Below are positions 44,519 through 51,817 of a stretch of 64,000 nt of DNA, one piece after another. Origin of the DNA: SFWF01 sp045636705 (GTDB lineage Bacteria; Bacillota; Clostridia; Oscillospirales; Acutalibacteraceae); assembly GCA_045636705.1 (NCBI GenBank), contig JAZTYA010000018.1, positions 28,398-92,397 of the forward strand, in the 5' to 3' direction. The number at the start of each line of letters is the position of its first letter. Positions within the stretch are counted from its first letter, which is position 1. The notes under the pieces were generated by a model. That model was given only the letters and a program-made list of their open reading frames with translations, was not told where the DNA came from and searched no databases. The position numbers and the translations under genes are program-made.

Positions 44519-44520
44519 AT

Positions 44521-44547
44521 TTAAAGCCACCCATACGGTGGCTTTAA
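44521..44547 (+). terminator. terminator after the CDF gene
   Basis: TTAAAGCCACC (44521-44531), loop CATAC, GGTGGCTTTAA (44537-44547). The T run is poor, so some readthrough into the FkbM gene, 18 bases on, is likely. Confidence 0.65.
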
Positions 44548-44565
44548 TTGACTGTGAGGTGTGAC

Positions 44566-45594
44566 ATGAAGGACATTTGGCAAGGTTTAAAAGAAACCGA
44601 TAGACCGATTCTGCTTTACGGCACGGGAAACGGCGCTGATAAAATTTTGGCGGAATTGGACAAATATGATATTAAAATTTCGGGCGTCTTTGCAAGCGAC
44701 GGCTTTGTAAGAGAGCGTTTTTATAAAGGCTTTAAGGTTTTAAGTTTACAGGATGCTGAAAACTTGTTTAATGATTTTTTAGTTCTTTTTGCCTTTGGTT
44801 CTTCAAGGCCTGAGGTCTTGGATAACGTAAAGCGAATTGCTTTAAAACATCCTTTATTTGCACCTGAGGTTCCTGTTTGCGGCGGAGAGGTTTTTAACTT
44901 AGAGTATGCAAAAAAACACAAGGTTGAGCTTAAAACGGTTTACGATATGCTGGCCGACGACCTTTCAAAAAAGGTCTTTTCTGAAACCTTGCTTTTTAAA
45001 CTCGACGGCAAAGTAGAGCATCTTTTCGCTTGCGAAACCGAAGAAAATGAAGCATTCGATAATATTTTAAAACTTAAAAGCGGTTATAGTTTTCTCGACC
45101 TTGGCGCCTACAACGGCGACACCGTTCTCGACTTTATAAAAAGGGTTGGCAGCTTTTCTCATATTACTGCTGTTGAGCCTGACAAAAAGTCCTTTTTAAA
45201 GCTTTGCCGCAACACAGAGCAGTTTGACATTTTGCGGATAAACGCCGCCGTGTCGGATGAGTGTGGTACTATTCCCTTTTCCTTTAAAAAATCACGTGGC
45301 TCGGTCTTTGGCGGAGATGATGAGATAGAGTCTATAACTATCGACTATTTGTGCCAAGATAAAAGCTTTGACTATATTAAATTTGACGTTGAGGGCAAGG
45401 AACTTGATGCCATTTCAGGCGGAGAAAAAACCATAAAAAAAGATAAGCCGAAGATGCTGATTTCGGCTTATCACAAGAGTGACGATTATTTTTCAATTCC
45501 TCTTTTGGTGAAAAAGATAAATCCCGACTATAAAATATATATGCGCCATTACCCGTCGGTTCCGGCTTGGGATACGAATTTTTATTTTGTATAA
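44566..45594 (+). CDS. FkbM-family methyltransferase
   Basis: About 342 residues in two parts. The N-terminal part (about 10-120) begins ILLYGTGNGADKILAEL, a Rossmann-like loop common in sugar-linked FkbM proteins. The C-terminal part (about 165-342) is a FkbM methyltransferase: FLDLGAYNGDTVLDF binds SAM, TAVEPDKKSFLKL follows, and YIKFDVEGKELDAISG is the family's core. These enzymes O-methylate glycans or glycolipids. The ATG at 44566 has GAGGTG 4-5 bases upstream. No glycosyltransferases are next to it. Confidence 0.8.
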   Translation: MKDIWQGLKETDRPILLYGTGNGADKILAELDKYDIKISGVFASDGFVRERFYKGFKVLSLQDAENLFNDFLVLFAFGSSRPEVLDNVKRIALKHPLFAPEVPVCGGEVFNLEYAKKHKVELKTVYDMLADDLSKKVFSETLLFKLDGKVEHLFACETEENEAFDNILKLKSGYSFLDLGAYNGDTVLDFIKRVGSFSHITAVEPDKKSFLKLCRNTEQFDILRINAAVSDECGTIPFSFKKSRGSVFGGDDEIESITIDYLCQDKSFDYIKFDVEGKELDAISGGEKTIKKDKPKMLISAYHKSDDYFSIPLLVKKINPDYKIYMRHYPSVPAWDTNFYFV

Positions 45595-45598
45595 ATTT

Positions 45599-45630
45599 AA
45601 AACGGATAGCTTGTGCTATCCGTTTTTTTA
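45599..45630. terminator. bidirectional terminator
   Basis: AAAACGGATAGC, loop TTGT, GCTATCCGTTTT plus Ts; it lies between the convergent FkbM and COG0523 genes. Confidence 0.9.
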
Positions 45631-45631
45631 T

Positions 45632-46576
45632 TTAATAAAATTTTGCTATTTGTTCTTCGGGTTCGCTTGTTCTTACTACCTCTATTGCGGTAAGGTAAGG
45701 ACCTTTGGAACGATAAAGTTTGTGGTTGCCAACCGAGAATTTAGCAGTAACCTTAACCCAGTCGTTAGTTTTTAGGGTGTGCGCTCCCTTCCAGTCGCAG
45801 GCAAATCCGCAGTACTGAACGTCGTCTGCGCAACAGGTCATAACGTGTCTGCCTACTACGAAAACGCCCGAATCGGTTGTTTCGTCACGAGCAACGATAC
45901 CCTTGAACTTTACCGTTTTACCACTATACTTTTCCATTTCGTTCATCATATCCTGAAACCAAAGCGCATAGTCCTTGTCCTCGATTTCGACTATGTCGGC
46001 ATTGATATCAAAGGGTAGCGGGTCCTCGATATCGTCGTACTGAACTTGTCCGTTTTCATATTCATAGGCAATATCTGCTCGGCGGCTAATTGCCCTGACA
46101 AGTTTGTGTAAAGGCATGATGTCGGCATCGTCCTTTACCCTATTGAATATGATAAGTTCAGCCGTTGCCATTTTATCATAAACCAATTGGCGCATATTTT
46201 GGTTATAGTTAAGAATTGTTGTGCTGTCGGCAAACATAAACTCCTGACTTATAATAAAGTTTTGCGGAAAGGCGGCAAAAAGTTCCTTTAGCTCCCACAT
46301 TCCGTTATACTCAATTATAACACGCTCAGCCTTAGTCTTTTTGGCTAGAGCCGTTAAGTTTTCACGGGTAAGTTCACTTTTGTCCTCAATTTCCTCGATA
46401 AAAACGTTCTTATAAGGATAGGAGTCAATATTATATTCCTCAAGTCCCGACTCGCAAAGCAGAACCAAGGTGTTCTCCCCTGCATTAAAACGCTCGTCGG
46501 CCAGAGTTTCGTCTATAAACTTGGTCTTTCCTGCCTCTAAAAAGCCGGTAAAAAGATAAATCGGTATGTCTTTCAT
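45632..46576 (-). CDS. COG0523-like GTPase fused to a DUF1980-type domain
   Basis: 314 residues in two parts. The N-terminal 180 residues are a divergent CobW/COG0523 GTPase: P-loop GFLEAGKTKF is kept, but the C-x-C-C metal motif is absent (CESGLEEY stands near there). The C-terminal part (about 190-314) resembles the DUF1980/YcgQ C-terminal fold: VKFKGIVARDETTDSGVFVVGRHVMTCC followed by FACDWKG and DWVKVTAKF. Proteins of these two families sit together in zinc-related operons. It starts 3 bases after the canonical COG0523 gene. I infer a partner in metal delivery. Confidence 0.75.
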   Translation of the reverse strand: MKDIPIYLFTGFLEAGKTKFIDETLADERFNAGENTLVLLCESGLEEYNIDSYPYKNVFIEEIEDKSELTRENLTALAKKTKAERVIIEYNGMWELKELFAAFPQNFIISQEFMFADSTTILNYNQNMRQLVYDKMATAELIIFNRVKDDADIMPLHKLVRAISRRADIAYEYENGQVQYDDIEDPLPFDINADIVEIEDKDYALWFQDMMNEMEKYSGKTVKFKGIVARDETTDSGVFVVGRHVMTCCADDVQYCGFACDWKGAHTLKTNDWVKVTAKFSVGNHKLYRSKGPYLTAIEVVRTSEPEEQIAKFY

Positions 46577-46579
46577 ACT

Positions 46580-47800
46580 TTATACTCCAAACAATTCGCA
46601 GATTGCTTCTTCATTAAGCTTTGTGCCTATAACGCAAATTCTACCGATAATATCGGGTGTGCCAAATCTTACGTCGGGCTCTTCAGGGATATAGTCAAAG
46701 TGGATGAATTTGCCATCCTCTGCGGCTACAATTCCCTTTGCTCGAAGAACTAAACCATACTTTTCTTGGTCGCTTAAAGCCTTTAAAGCGTTAGTGATAA
46801 ACTCTAGTGTAAACTTCTTTGTAGTTTCTTTGCCGATAGAAGTAAACACATCGTCAGCGTGGTGATGATGGTGGTGTCCATGGTGGTGTTCGTGGCAACC
46901 GCATTCGCATTCTTCATCGTGGTCGTGATGATGGTGCTCGTGGTGGTGCTCGTGGCATCCGCATTCGCACTCTTCATCGTGGTCGTGATGGTGGTGTCCG
47001 TGGTGGTGTTCATGACATCCGCATTCGCACTCTTCATCGTGGTCGTGATGATGGTGCTCGTGGTGATGCTCGTGGCAACCGCATTCGCATTCTTCGTCGT
47101 GGTCGTGATGATGGTGCTCGTGGCATTCGCATTCGCACTCTTCATCGTGGTCGTGATGGTGGTGGTGTTCTTCCTCTTCCATTTCGTGCAAATGGCGGCT
47201 TAATTTATTCTTATTCTGCATAGCATCAAGAATTTGCTCTCCTGTTAAAACATCCCAGTCGGTTGTAACGATTGTAGCGTCCTCATTAAACTCTCGAAGA
47301 AGGGATACGCATTCTTCTACCTTTTGGTCGCTTGCCTTTCCTGTATGGCTTAAAATTATAGTATCGGCACAGCTTAACTGGTCGCAGAAAAACTCGCCAA
47401 AGTTCTTTATATGCATTTTAGCTTTAAAGGCATCAACAACGGTAGTTTTAGCGCAAAGCTCCGCTTCTTCGCCGGTTACCTTTTTAACCGCTTCAATAAC
47501 ATCCGAAAGCTTGCCGACGCCCGAAGGTTCAATAACGATGCGGTCGGGGTTATAGTCCTCTAAAACCTTAGCTAAAGCTAAGGTAAAATCGCCAACCAAG
47601 CTACAGCAAATGCAACCCGAATTCATTTCGGTAATTTCTATGCCTGCGTCTTTTAAAAATCCGCCGTCAATACCGATTTCGCCAAATTCGTTTTCGATTA
47701 AAACTATTTTTTCGCCCTTGTACGCTTCGTTTATAAGCTTCTTTATAAGGGTGGTTTTTCCTGCTCCTAAAAAGCCTGAGATTATATCTATCTTTGTCAT
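46580..47800 (-). CDS. COG0523 GTPase (CobW-like metallochaperone) with His/Cys-rich tandem repeats
   Basis: 406 residues. Walker A GFLGAGKTTLIKK, the family metal motif GCICCSL and VIEPSGVGKLSDV mark a COG0523 metallochaperone GTPase, the group of CobW, YeiR and ZNG1. Residues about 209-315 are a low-complexity insert of five HDHDEECEC-x-CHEH units separated by His runs, giving dozens of His and Cys. A CobW C-terminal domain (KFTLEFITNALKAL...) follows. The insert should store or pass on Zn2+, Ni2+ or Co2+. The upstream promoter region (47801-47810) is too short to show regulation; trmB lies next to it. Confidence 0.88.
   Translation of the reverse strand: MTKIDIISGFLGAGKTTLIKKLINEAYKGEKIVLIENEFGEIGIDGGFLKDAGIEITEMNSGCICCSLVGDFTLALAKVLEDYNPDRIVIEPSGVGKLSDVIEAVKKVTGEEAELCAKTTVVDAFKAKMHIKNFGEFFCDQLSCADTIILSHTGKASDQKVEECVSLLREFNEDATIVTTDWDVLTGEQILDAMQNKNKLSRHLHEMEEEEHHHHHDHDEECECECHEHHHHDHDEECECGCHEHHHEHHHHDHDEECECGCHEHHHGHHHHDHDEECECGCHEHHHEHHHHDHDEECECGCHEHHHGHHHHHHADDVFTSIGKETTKKFTLEFITNALKALSDQEKYGLVLRAKGIVAAEDGKFIHFDYIPEEPDVRFGTPDIIGRICVIGTKLNEEAICELFGV
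46861..47150 (-). repeat. 60-bp tandem repeat coding for His/Cys units
   Basis: Copies begin at 46861, 46921, 46981 and 47041, each exactly 60 bp, plus a shortened copy from 47101. Copies 1 and 3 share the variant encoding HHHGHH, and copies 2 and 4 the one encoding HHHEHH, so a 120-bp pair appears to have been duplicated. Lengths are multiples of three, so copy number can change without breaking the frame. Confidence 0.9.
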
Positions 47801-47810
47801 TTTGTTCTCC

Positions 47811-48485
47811 TTATTTTGTGTTTACTGCTTCGAGTCTGTATATGGGTTGGCCGAGGCCCACAAACCTTTTTTCATACTCGGTAACTATGTTGCCCTCAAA
47901 GTCTGACTTATGTAGGTCAAGCGAGATATTCTTAAGTTTAAAGCCATACTCGGACAAATTCTCAATAGAAAACTCAAAGAAATGCATATTATCGGTCTTC
48001 TGATGAATTTCCGCATTTTCTTTTAAAATCTTTTTATACATATACATAAACTTTGGAGCCGTTAGTCTGTGCTTTGCATACTTATTTTTAGGGAAAGGGC
48101 AAGAAAAGTTAAGGTAAATTTTATCAATCGAATTGTCAGGCAGATATTTTAGTAAATACTCTGCAGGCATTACCATAAACTTTACGTTAGAAAGTTCCGC
48201 TTCCTTTACCGCCTCTGCCGCCATTACGGCAACATCGTAACACATTTCAACCGCAATATAGTTTATGTTGGGATTTCGTTTAGCTAAGGTCGCTATGAAC
48301 TGACCCTTTCCGCAACCAACCTCTAACTCTACGGGATTTTGGTTGCCGAAAATTTCGGCAAAGTCAAGATAGGTAGGGTTATGCTCTGCTTCGCGGTAAT
48401 CTTTTTCATGTTGGCTTAAAGAAATTAAAAGTTCCTTACACGCGTCCATTCTGCTTGCGGCGTGCTTCTTTTTTCTCATTCTCAT
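47811..48485 (-). CDS. trmB: tRNA (guanine-N7-)-methyltransferase
   Basis: A 224-residue methyltransferase for G46 of tRNA. ELEVGCGKGQFIATLA binds SAM and YIAVEMCYDVAV follows. The usual LNFSDPWPKKRH motif reads LNFSCPFPKNKYAKHRLT, with Cys and Phe replacing Asp and Trp; the exchange is worth checking but the rest of the fold and the FVGLGQPIYRLE end are normal. It lies 10 bases upstream of the COG0523 gene. Confidence 0.9.
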   Translation of the reverse strand: MRMRKKKHAASRMDACKELLISLSQHEKDYREAEHNPTYLDFAEIFGNQNPVELEVGCGKGQFIATLAKRNPNINYIAVEMCYDVAVMAAEAVKEAELSNVKFMVMPAEYLLKYLPDNSIDKIYLNFSCPFPKNKYAKHRLTAPKFMYMYKKILKENAEIHQKTDNMHFFEFSIENLSEYGFKLKNISLDLHKSDFEGNIVTEYEKRFVGLGQPIYRLEAVNTK

Positions 48486-48552
48486 TTATTTTTTGTGTCC
48501 TTTATACTTTTAAGTTTTATACGAAAAATATTTTAACACAAAAGATAAAAAA

Positions 48553-48582
48553 TGTGAAGAATAAAATTTTTTATTCTTCACA
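48553..48582. terminator. terminator at the left edge of the phage island
   Basis: TGTGAAGAATAAAA and TTTTATTCTTCACA form a 14-bp stem. On the minus strand it is followed by TTTTTTATC and would end the early regulator transcript; on the plus strand it is followed by CCTTTTTC. The rest of 48486-48630 is AT-rich and holds only the trmB upstream region. Confidence 0.75.
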
Positions 48583-48630
48583 CCTTTTTCGACATATTTT
48601 TCTCTTGCACTATGGTAAAATGACAATAAA

Positions 48631-48963
48631 CTAACAATATCTTAACTGTATTTTTTGAAACTCTAAAACGGCAGCGCTCATAATTCTTTGAATGTGCCTT
48701 GCAGAATAGCAAAGTTCATCGGCGATGTGTTCGTTTGTTTCTCCGTATATGTAGCGACGAATCAATACCTCTCTATAAACTAAATTTTCAATTTCATTAA
48801 TTTTATTTTCAATATTTTTTGCAATTTGTTTGCAAAGGAGTATCTCGGCATCAATGCTCTTTGCGCAGTTTTTGTATATCTGCTTATCCATTTGCAGTCT
48901 GCCAACCTTTGCCATTGAAGGCCTATACTGTTCTAAAATTTTTCTGGTTTCCTTTAATTCCAT
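48631..48963 (-). CDS. phage sigma-like transcriptional activator (DUF1492/ArpU-like)
   Basis: A 110-residue protein with an N-terminal coiled coil and a C-terminal helix-turn-helix (VLIRRYIYGETNEHIADELCYSARHIQRIM) shaped like sigma-70 region 4. Phage proteins of this build (ArpU, DUF1492, RinA-like) switch on late genes. It is the last gene of the leftward early transcript. I infer that it activates the poor-minus-35 promoter in front of the terminase genes. Confidence 0.7.
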   Translation of the reverse strand: MELKETRKILEQYRPSMAKVGRLQMDKQIYKNCAKSIDAEILLCKQIAKNIENKINEIENLVYREVLIRRYIYGETNEHIADELCYSARHIQRIMSAAVLEFQKIQLRYC

Positions 48964-49334
48964 TATAACACTCCTTTACTTTTAAGGGCAAAATAGGTTC
49001 CGTATGAATATTTCGTACCCTTTGCCTTATTATATTCTTCAACCTCTTTTACAGATTTCATTATCGGGCTGTTTTTAAGAAAATCTCTTCTTTGCTCTTC
49101 TCTTTTTAATATATCCTTGCTCTTTTTACGGCAGGCAGGAGAACAAAAGTCGGCCCCTTCACGTAGCTTTGAGCCACACACGAAGCAAAAATGCTCTTCT
49201 TTTTGAACGTAATTATTAGAATGACAGTAAGGACAAAGTTTTATTCTTTCAAAGGGTGGTGTATCCAACCCGTGTTTTTCAAAAACCACCTCTACGTATT
49301 CAAATTCTTTTCCACAGTCCTGACAACGGTACAT
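48963..49334 (-). CDS. phage zinc-ribbon protein of unknown function
   Basis: A 123-residue protein with two zinc modules: CQDC with CPYC (about 4-38) and CFVC with C-x3-C (CSPAC, about 50-68), then a basic helical tail. Such proteins are seen in early regions of clostridial prophages; a nucleic-acid-binding role is likely but not shown. It follows the leftward consensus promoter and overlaps the next gene by one base. Confidence 0.65.
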   Translation of the reverse strand: MYRCQDCGKEFEYVEVVFEKHGLDTPPFERIKLCPYCHSNNYVQKEEHFCFVCGSKLREGADFCSPACRKKSKDILKREEQRRDFLKNSPIMKSVKEVEEYNKAKGTKYSYGTYFALKSKGVL

Positions 49335-49359
49335 ACCTTTTAACCTCCTAAATTAGCAC

Positions 49360-49388
49360 TTGACAATTACTAAATTGTGTAATATAAT
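49360..49388 (+). promoter_or_regulatory. consensus rightward promoter (repressor side)
   Basis: TTGACA (49360-49365), 17-base spacer, TATAAT (49383-49388). Operator site 1 fills its spacer. It reads toward the repressor gene, giving a leader of about 120 bases. Confidence 0.85.
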
Positions 49389-49487
49389 TCAAATATCGAC
49401 AATGTTTTTACTTAATTTAGTAATTTATAGGTATATTATATTCGTAATTCAGTAATTGTCAAGGACATATTTACTAAATTTCGTAAA
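49366..49487. promoter_or_regulatory. cluster of four operator sites, TTAC-N8-GTAA type
   Basis: Site 1, ATTACTAAATTGTGTAAT (49366-49383), lies in the rightward promoter spacer. Site 2, TTTACTTAATTTAGTAAT (49407-49424), lies between the two start points. Site 3 (49439-49456, one half GTAAT, the other degenerate) lies in the leftward promoter spacer. Site 4, TTTACTAAATTTCGTAAA (49470-49487), lies before the repressor gene. The half-sites are TTAC and GTAA with an 8-base centre. I infer binding by the CI-like repressor. Confidence 0.75.
49435..49462 (-). promoter_or_regulatory. consensus leftward promoter (early lytic side)
   Basis: TTGACA (49457-49462), 16-base spacer, TATAAT (49435-49440) on the minus strand. 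It faces the rightward promoter, and start points are about 30 bases apart, so the two transcripts overlap. Confidence 0.85.
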
Positions 49488-49512
49488 AAGTATATGATGT
49501 TGAGGAAAAACT

Positions 49513-49872
49513 ATGAAAGAGGCATCTTTTATGAACGAAATTTTTGACAGAATTGAAAAGCTTTGCAAAAGCAGAAATATGAACGTAACCGAAATGTGCA
49601 AAATTTGCTCTATCCCTCGTGCTTCCCTTACCGACTTTAAAATGGGCAGAATAAAAACCCTGTCGGCTTCCACTTTAAGCAAGATAGCCGAGTATTTTTC
49701 GGTCAGCGTTGAGTATCTGCTTTCGGGGGATATTCCTGCTATTGATGAAGCAAGTTTAAAAATAGCCCTCTTTGGCGGCCTTGACGGTATTTCCGACAAG
49801 ATGCTGGACGATGTAAAAGCTTTCGCAAAATATATTAAGGAACGAGAAAATGGAGACAAACAAACTTTATAG
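49513..49872 (+). CDS. phage repressor, Cro/CI-type helix-turn-helix
   Basis: A 119-residue protein with an HTH_3 domain (RIEKLCKSRNMNVTEMCKICSIPRASLTDFKMG) and YFSVSVEYLLSGD. The C-terminal 40 residues form a short helix pair for dimerisation, with no LexA-type autocleavage domain. It fits an immunity repressor removed by the ImmA/IrrE-type peptidase next door. A second start at ATG 49531 also has a ribosome site (AGAGG). It overlaps the peptidase gene by 23 bases. Confidence 0.85.
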   Translation: MKEASFMNEIFDRIEKLCKSRNMNVTEMCKICSIPRASLTDFKMGRIKTLSASTLSKIAEYFSVSVEYLLSGDIPAIDEASLKIALFGGLDGISDKMLDDVKAFAKYIKERENGDKQTL

Positions 49873-50263
49873 CCTTGCCGAAAAGACAGGTGTAACGGTG
49901 GACTTTGTAAATATCCCGACTGCTAAGGCAATGGTTTTGGAACTTTATGGTAAAACTTTTTTAGCTATTGACAAAAACGTACGAGCAGACTCGGCAGAGG
50001 AAAGGGTTCTTTTAGCTCACGAGCTTGGCCACATTGAAACCAGCTCTTGTTATGAGGTCGCCTCTTCCCTTTCTTTAAGAGAGTTTTGTGAAAGAAAGGC
50101 TGAGCGTTGGGCGATAAACGCCCTAGTACCGCTAAAAGATTTGGTTGACGCCTACAAAAACGGCAACGAGTCTATTCAGTCGCTGGCCGAAATTTTCGGT
50201 GTAACCGAAGAATTTATGCAAAAGGCGTTAGAGTTTTACTGTTCTGCTACATATAAGAAATAG
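49850..50263 (+). CDS. ImmA/IrrE family metallopeptidase
   Basis: A 137-residue gluzincin-like peptidase with HELGHIE (zinc and catalytic Glu) and a downstream Glu in FCERKAERWA as the third ligand. ImmA in ICEBs1 cleaves the paired repressor ImmR after DNA damage. Overlap with the repressor gene fits that pairing. It ends at a bidirectional terminator. Confidence 0.87.
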   Translation: METNKLYSLAEKTGVTVDFVNIPTAKAMVLELYGKTFLAIDKNVRADSAEERVLLAHELGHIETSSCYEVASSLSLREFCERKAERWAINALVPLKDLVDAYKNGNESIQSLAEIFGVTEEFMQKALEFYCSATYKK

Positions 50264-50266
50264 AAA

Positions 50267-50297
50267 AACTGACCTGTTTTCGCAGGTCAGTTCTTTT
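50267..50297. terminator. terminator between ImmA-like and amidase genes
   Basis: AACTGACCTG, loop TTTTCG, CAGGTCAGTT, then T-rich sequence; it also ends the leftward late operon. Confidence 0.85.
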
Positions 50298-51295
50298 TAT
50301 TTTTCGATAAGTCTTATTTGAAGTCGGTCGATTTTTTTACCGTAAACTCCTGCATAGTCGGAGTCGTCTTTTACCCAAGGATAATATTTTCTGCCAATAG
50401 CGGCTACGCGGCATTCTACCGAGTATTTTTTATTGTCAATAAGTCTTACCCTTACGCAGTCGATATCCTTGCCGAATATTCCGGCATAATCTTCGCGGTT
50501 TTTGACAAAGGGAAGCCACTTGCCACCCTTTACATGTACGGCATATTCGATATCGCCGACATTTGTGTTGGCAAACAAGGCTTGTATCGGTTTTGACGCT
50601 ATTCCCGCATAGTCGGTTTCCCCTTCTACGTTTGGGAGCCATTTTTTGCCTGCAATATAGACCTGATAGTTTATTTTAGGAATTAGTTTTTTAGCAGCAG
50701 GTTTTTCGGTTGCTTTAGCTTTAAGCTTTGCCTTCTCCACGATTACCTTAGCTAGAGCGACAGCGCAATTTTCCGCAAAGCCGTCGGTTAAGATAATCGG
50801 TACGTCGGTAGCGCTATCCATAAAACCCAGCTCTAATAAAACCGATGGCATTTTTGTATCTCGGCAAACGGCAAGGTCTTTTGTTGCTAAAGGTTTGGCT
50901 CGGTTTCCCTTTAAACCTGTTTTGGCTATCAAAGAGTCGTAAAACTCCTTTTGCCACTCCTTTGTTTTTGCGTCCACGTTCACGTAGGTAAAAGCAACGA
51001 TACCGCCACCTTTACCACCCTTAACCCCTGCGTTATGATGAATGGATAAATAAAGGTCGGCGCCCCAAGTGTTTGCCGTTTTGGTGCGAGTGGATAATTT
51101 AACGTCGGTTTTCCCCGTTGTATCATCCATTCGTTTTATTTCTATTCCGTCATACGCTAATAGTATTTTTTCAAGCTTTTCGCAAACTCTACTGTTTAGC
51201 AACCATTCCCTCGTTTCGTTTTTATCAAGTGATTTTTGGCACCTTTTTCCTGCGGTATTAATGCCGTGTCCTGCGCAGAGCGCTAATTTAAACAT
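50297..51295 (-). CDS. phage endolysin: N-acetylmuramoyl-L-alanine amidase
   Basis: 332 residues. The Amidase_3 domain (1-190) has LCAGHG, the zinc Glu, LSIHHNAG and LLELGFMDSATD with the catalytic Glu. The C-terminus (about 205-332) holds three repeats of about 40 residues with pattern GKKWLP-x-V...DYAG-x..GK-x-ID, likely the wall-binding part. It cleaves the MurNAc-L-Ala bond to lyse the host. No signal peptide is seen, so the holin releases it. It is the last gene of the late operon. Confidence 0.9.
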   Translation of the reverse strand: MFKLALCAGHGINTAGKRCQKSLDKNETREWLLNSRVCEKLEKILLAYDGIEIKRMDDTTGKTDVKLSTRTKTANTWGADLYLSIHHNAGVKGGKGGGIVAFTYVNVDAKTKEWQKEFYDSLIAKTGLKGNRAKPLATKDLAVCRDTKMPSVLLELGFMDSATDVPIILTDGFAENCAVALAKVIVEKAKLKAKATEKPAAKKLIPKINYQVYIAGKKWLPNVEGETDYAGIASKPIQALFANTNVGDIEYAVHVKGGKWLPFVKNREDYAGIFGKDIDCVRVRLIDNKKYSVECRVAAIGRKYYPWVKDDSDYAGVYGKKIDRLQIRLIEK

Positions 51296-51555
51296 TATTT
51301 ATCCCCCTTCTTTAAAAACTGACGGAAAGCTTCGTAAAGTCCTGTTGAGGAAAGTCCCGAAACGAGCCCGGCAAGCAAAATTTTCGGGGTTATTTGCATA
51401 TTAATCCAAACGTTTATAAGGGTTCCGACGGTTCCCATTATAAGCGGAATGAATTTGTCTATTTTTTCGCTTTGTATTAAATTTTTAAGTATGTAGCCCA
51501 GGCACAAACAAATGCCAAGTATTATGATTTCAACATACTCATTAAGAAAGTCCAT
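51295..51555 (-). CDS. phage holin
   Basis: An 86-residue protein with three membrane segments (about 8-25, 36-53, 60-78) and a charged end (FRQFLKKGDK). The IPLIMGTVGTLINVWIN and GLVSGLSSTGLYEAF segments match small class I/II holins of Gram-positive phages. It overlaps the amidase start by one base. Confidence 0.8.
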   Translation of the reverse strand: MDFLNEYVEIIILGICLCLGYILKNLIQSEKIDKFIPLIMGTVGTLINVWINMQITPKILLAGLVSGLSSTGLYEAFRQFLKKGDK

Positions 51556-51799
51556 ACGATTTCACCTCGTTTTCCAGGTCTTTAACCCTATGGTTTAAAA
51601 CCTTGATTTTTTCGCTTGTAACTGTCTGCTCTTCTTCAATGTGGTAAACCCTTTCAATCAGGTTGTTGTGCTTTTCAACCCTTATTTCAAGTTGTTCTAT
51701 ACGGTACTGCCATACCTTGCCTGATATGACAGCACCGACAAGGGAGCCTATCCCTGAACCACAAAGACCTATAAGGGCAATTATTATTCCTTCACTCAT
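51542..51799 (-). CDS. XhlA-like small membrane protein
   Basis: 85 residues: one N-terminal helix (about 4-26) and a coiled coil (QLEIRVEKHNNLIERVYHIEEEQ) matching haemolysin XhlA of PBSX-type lysis modules, though there the helix is C-terminal. It overlaps the holin gene by 14 bases. A role in lysis timing is inferred. Confidence 0.7.
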   Translation of the reverse strand: MSEGIIIALIGLCGSGIGSLVGAVISGKVWQYRIEQLEIRVEKHNNLIERVYHIEEEQTVTSEKIKVLNHRVKDLENEVKSYGLS

Positions 51800-51817
51800 A
51801 TAAGTCCCTGCCTTTCC

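Noticed and set aside
46861..47150. CRISPR-like regular repeats
   Set aside because: Units are contiguous, with no unique spacers, and are coding.
46859..47203. Long open frames on both strands across the His/Cys repeat, coding for Val/Met-rich or Thr/Asn-rich repeats
   Set aside because: They only mirror the 60-bp repeat of the real gene; no ribosome site, no start context, and the GTPase frame runs through.
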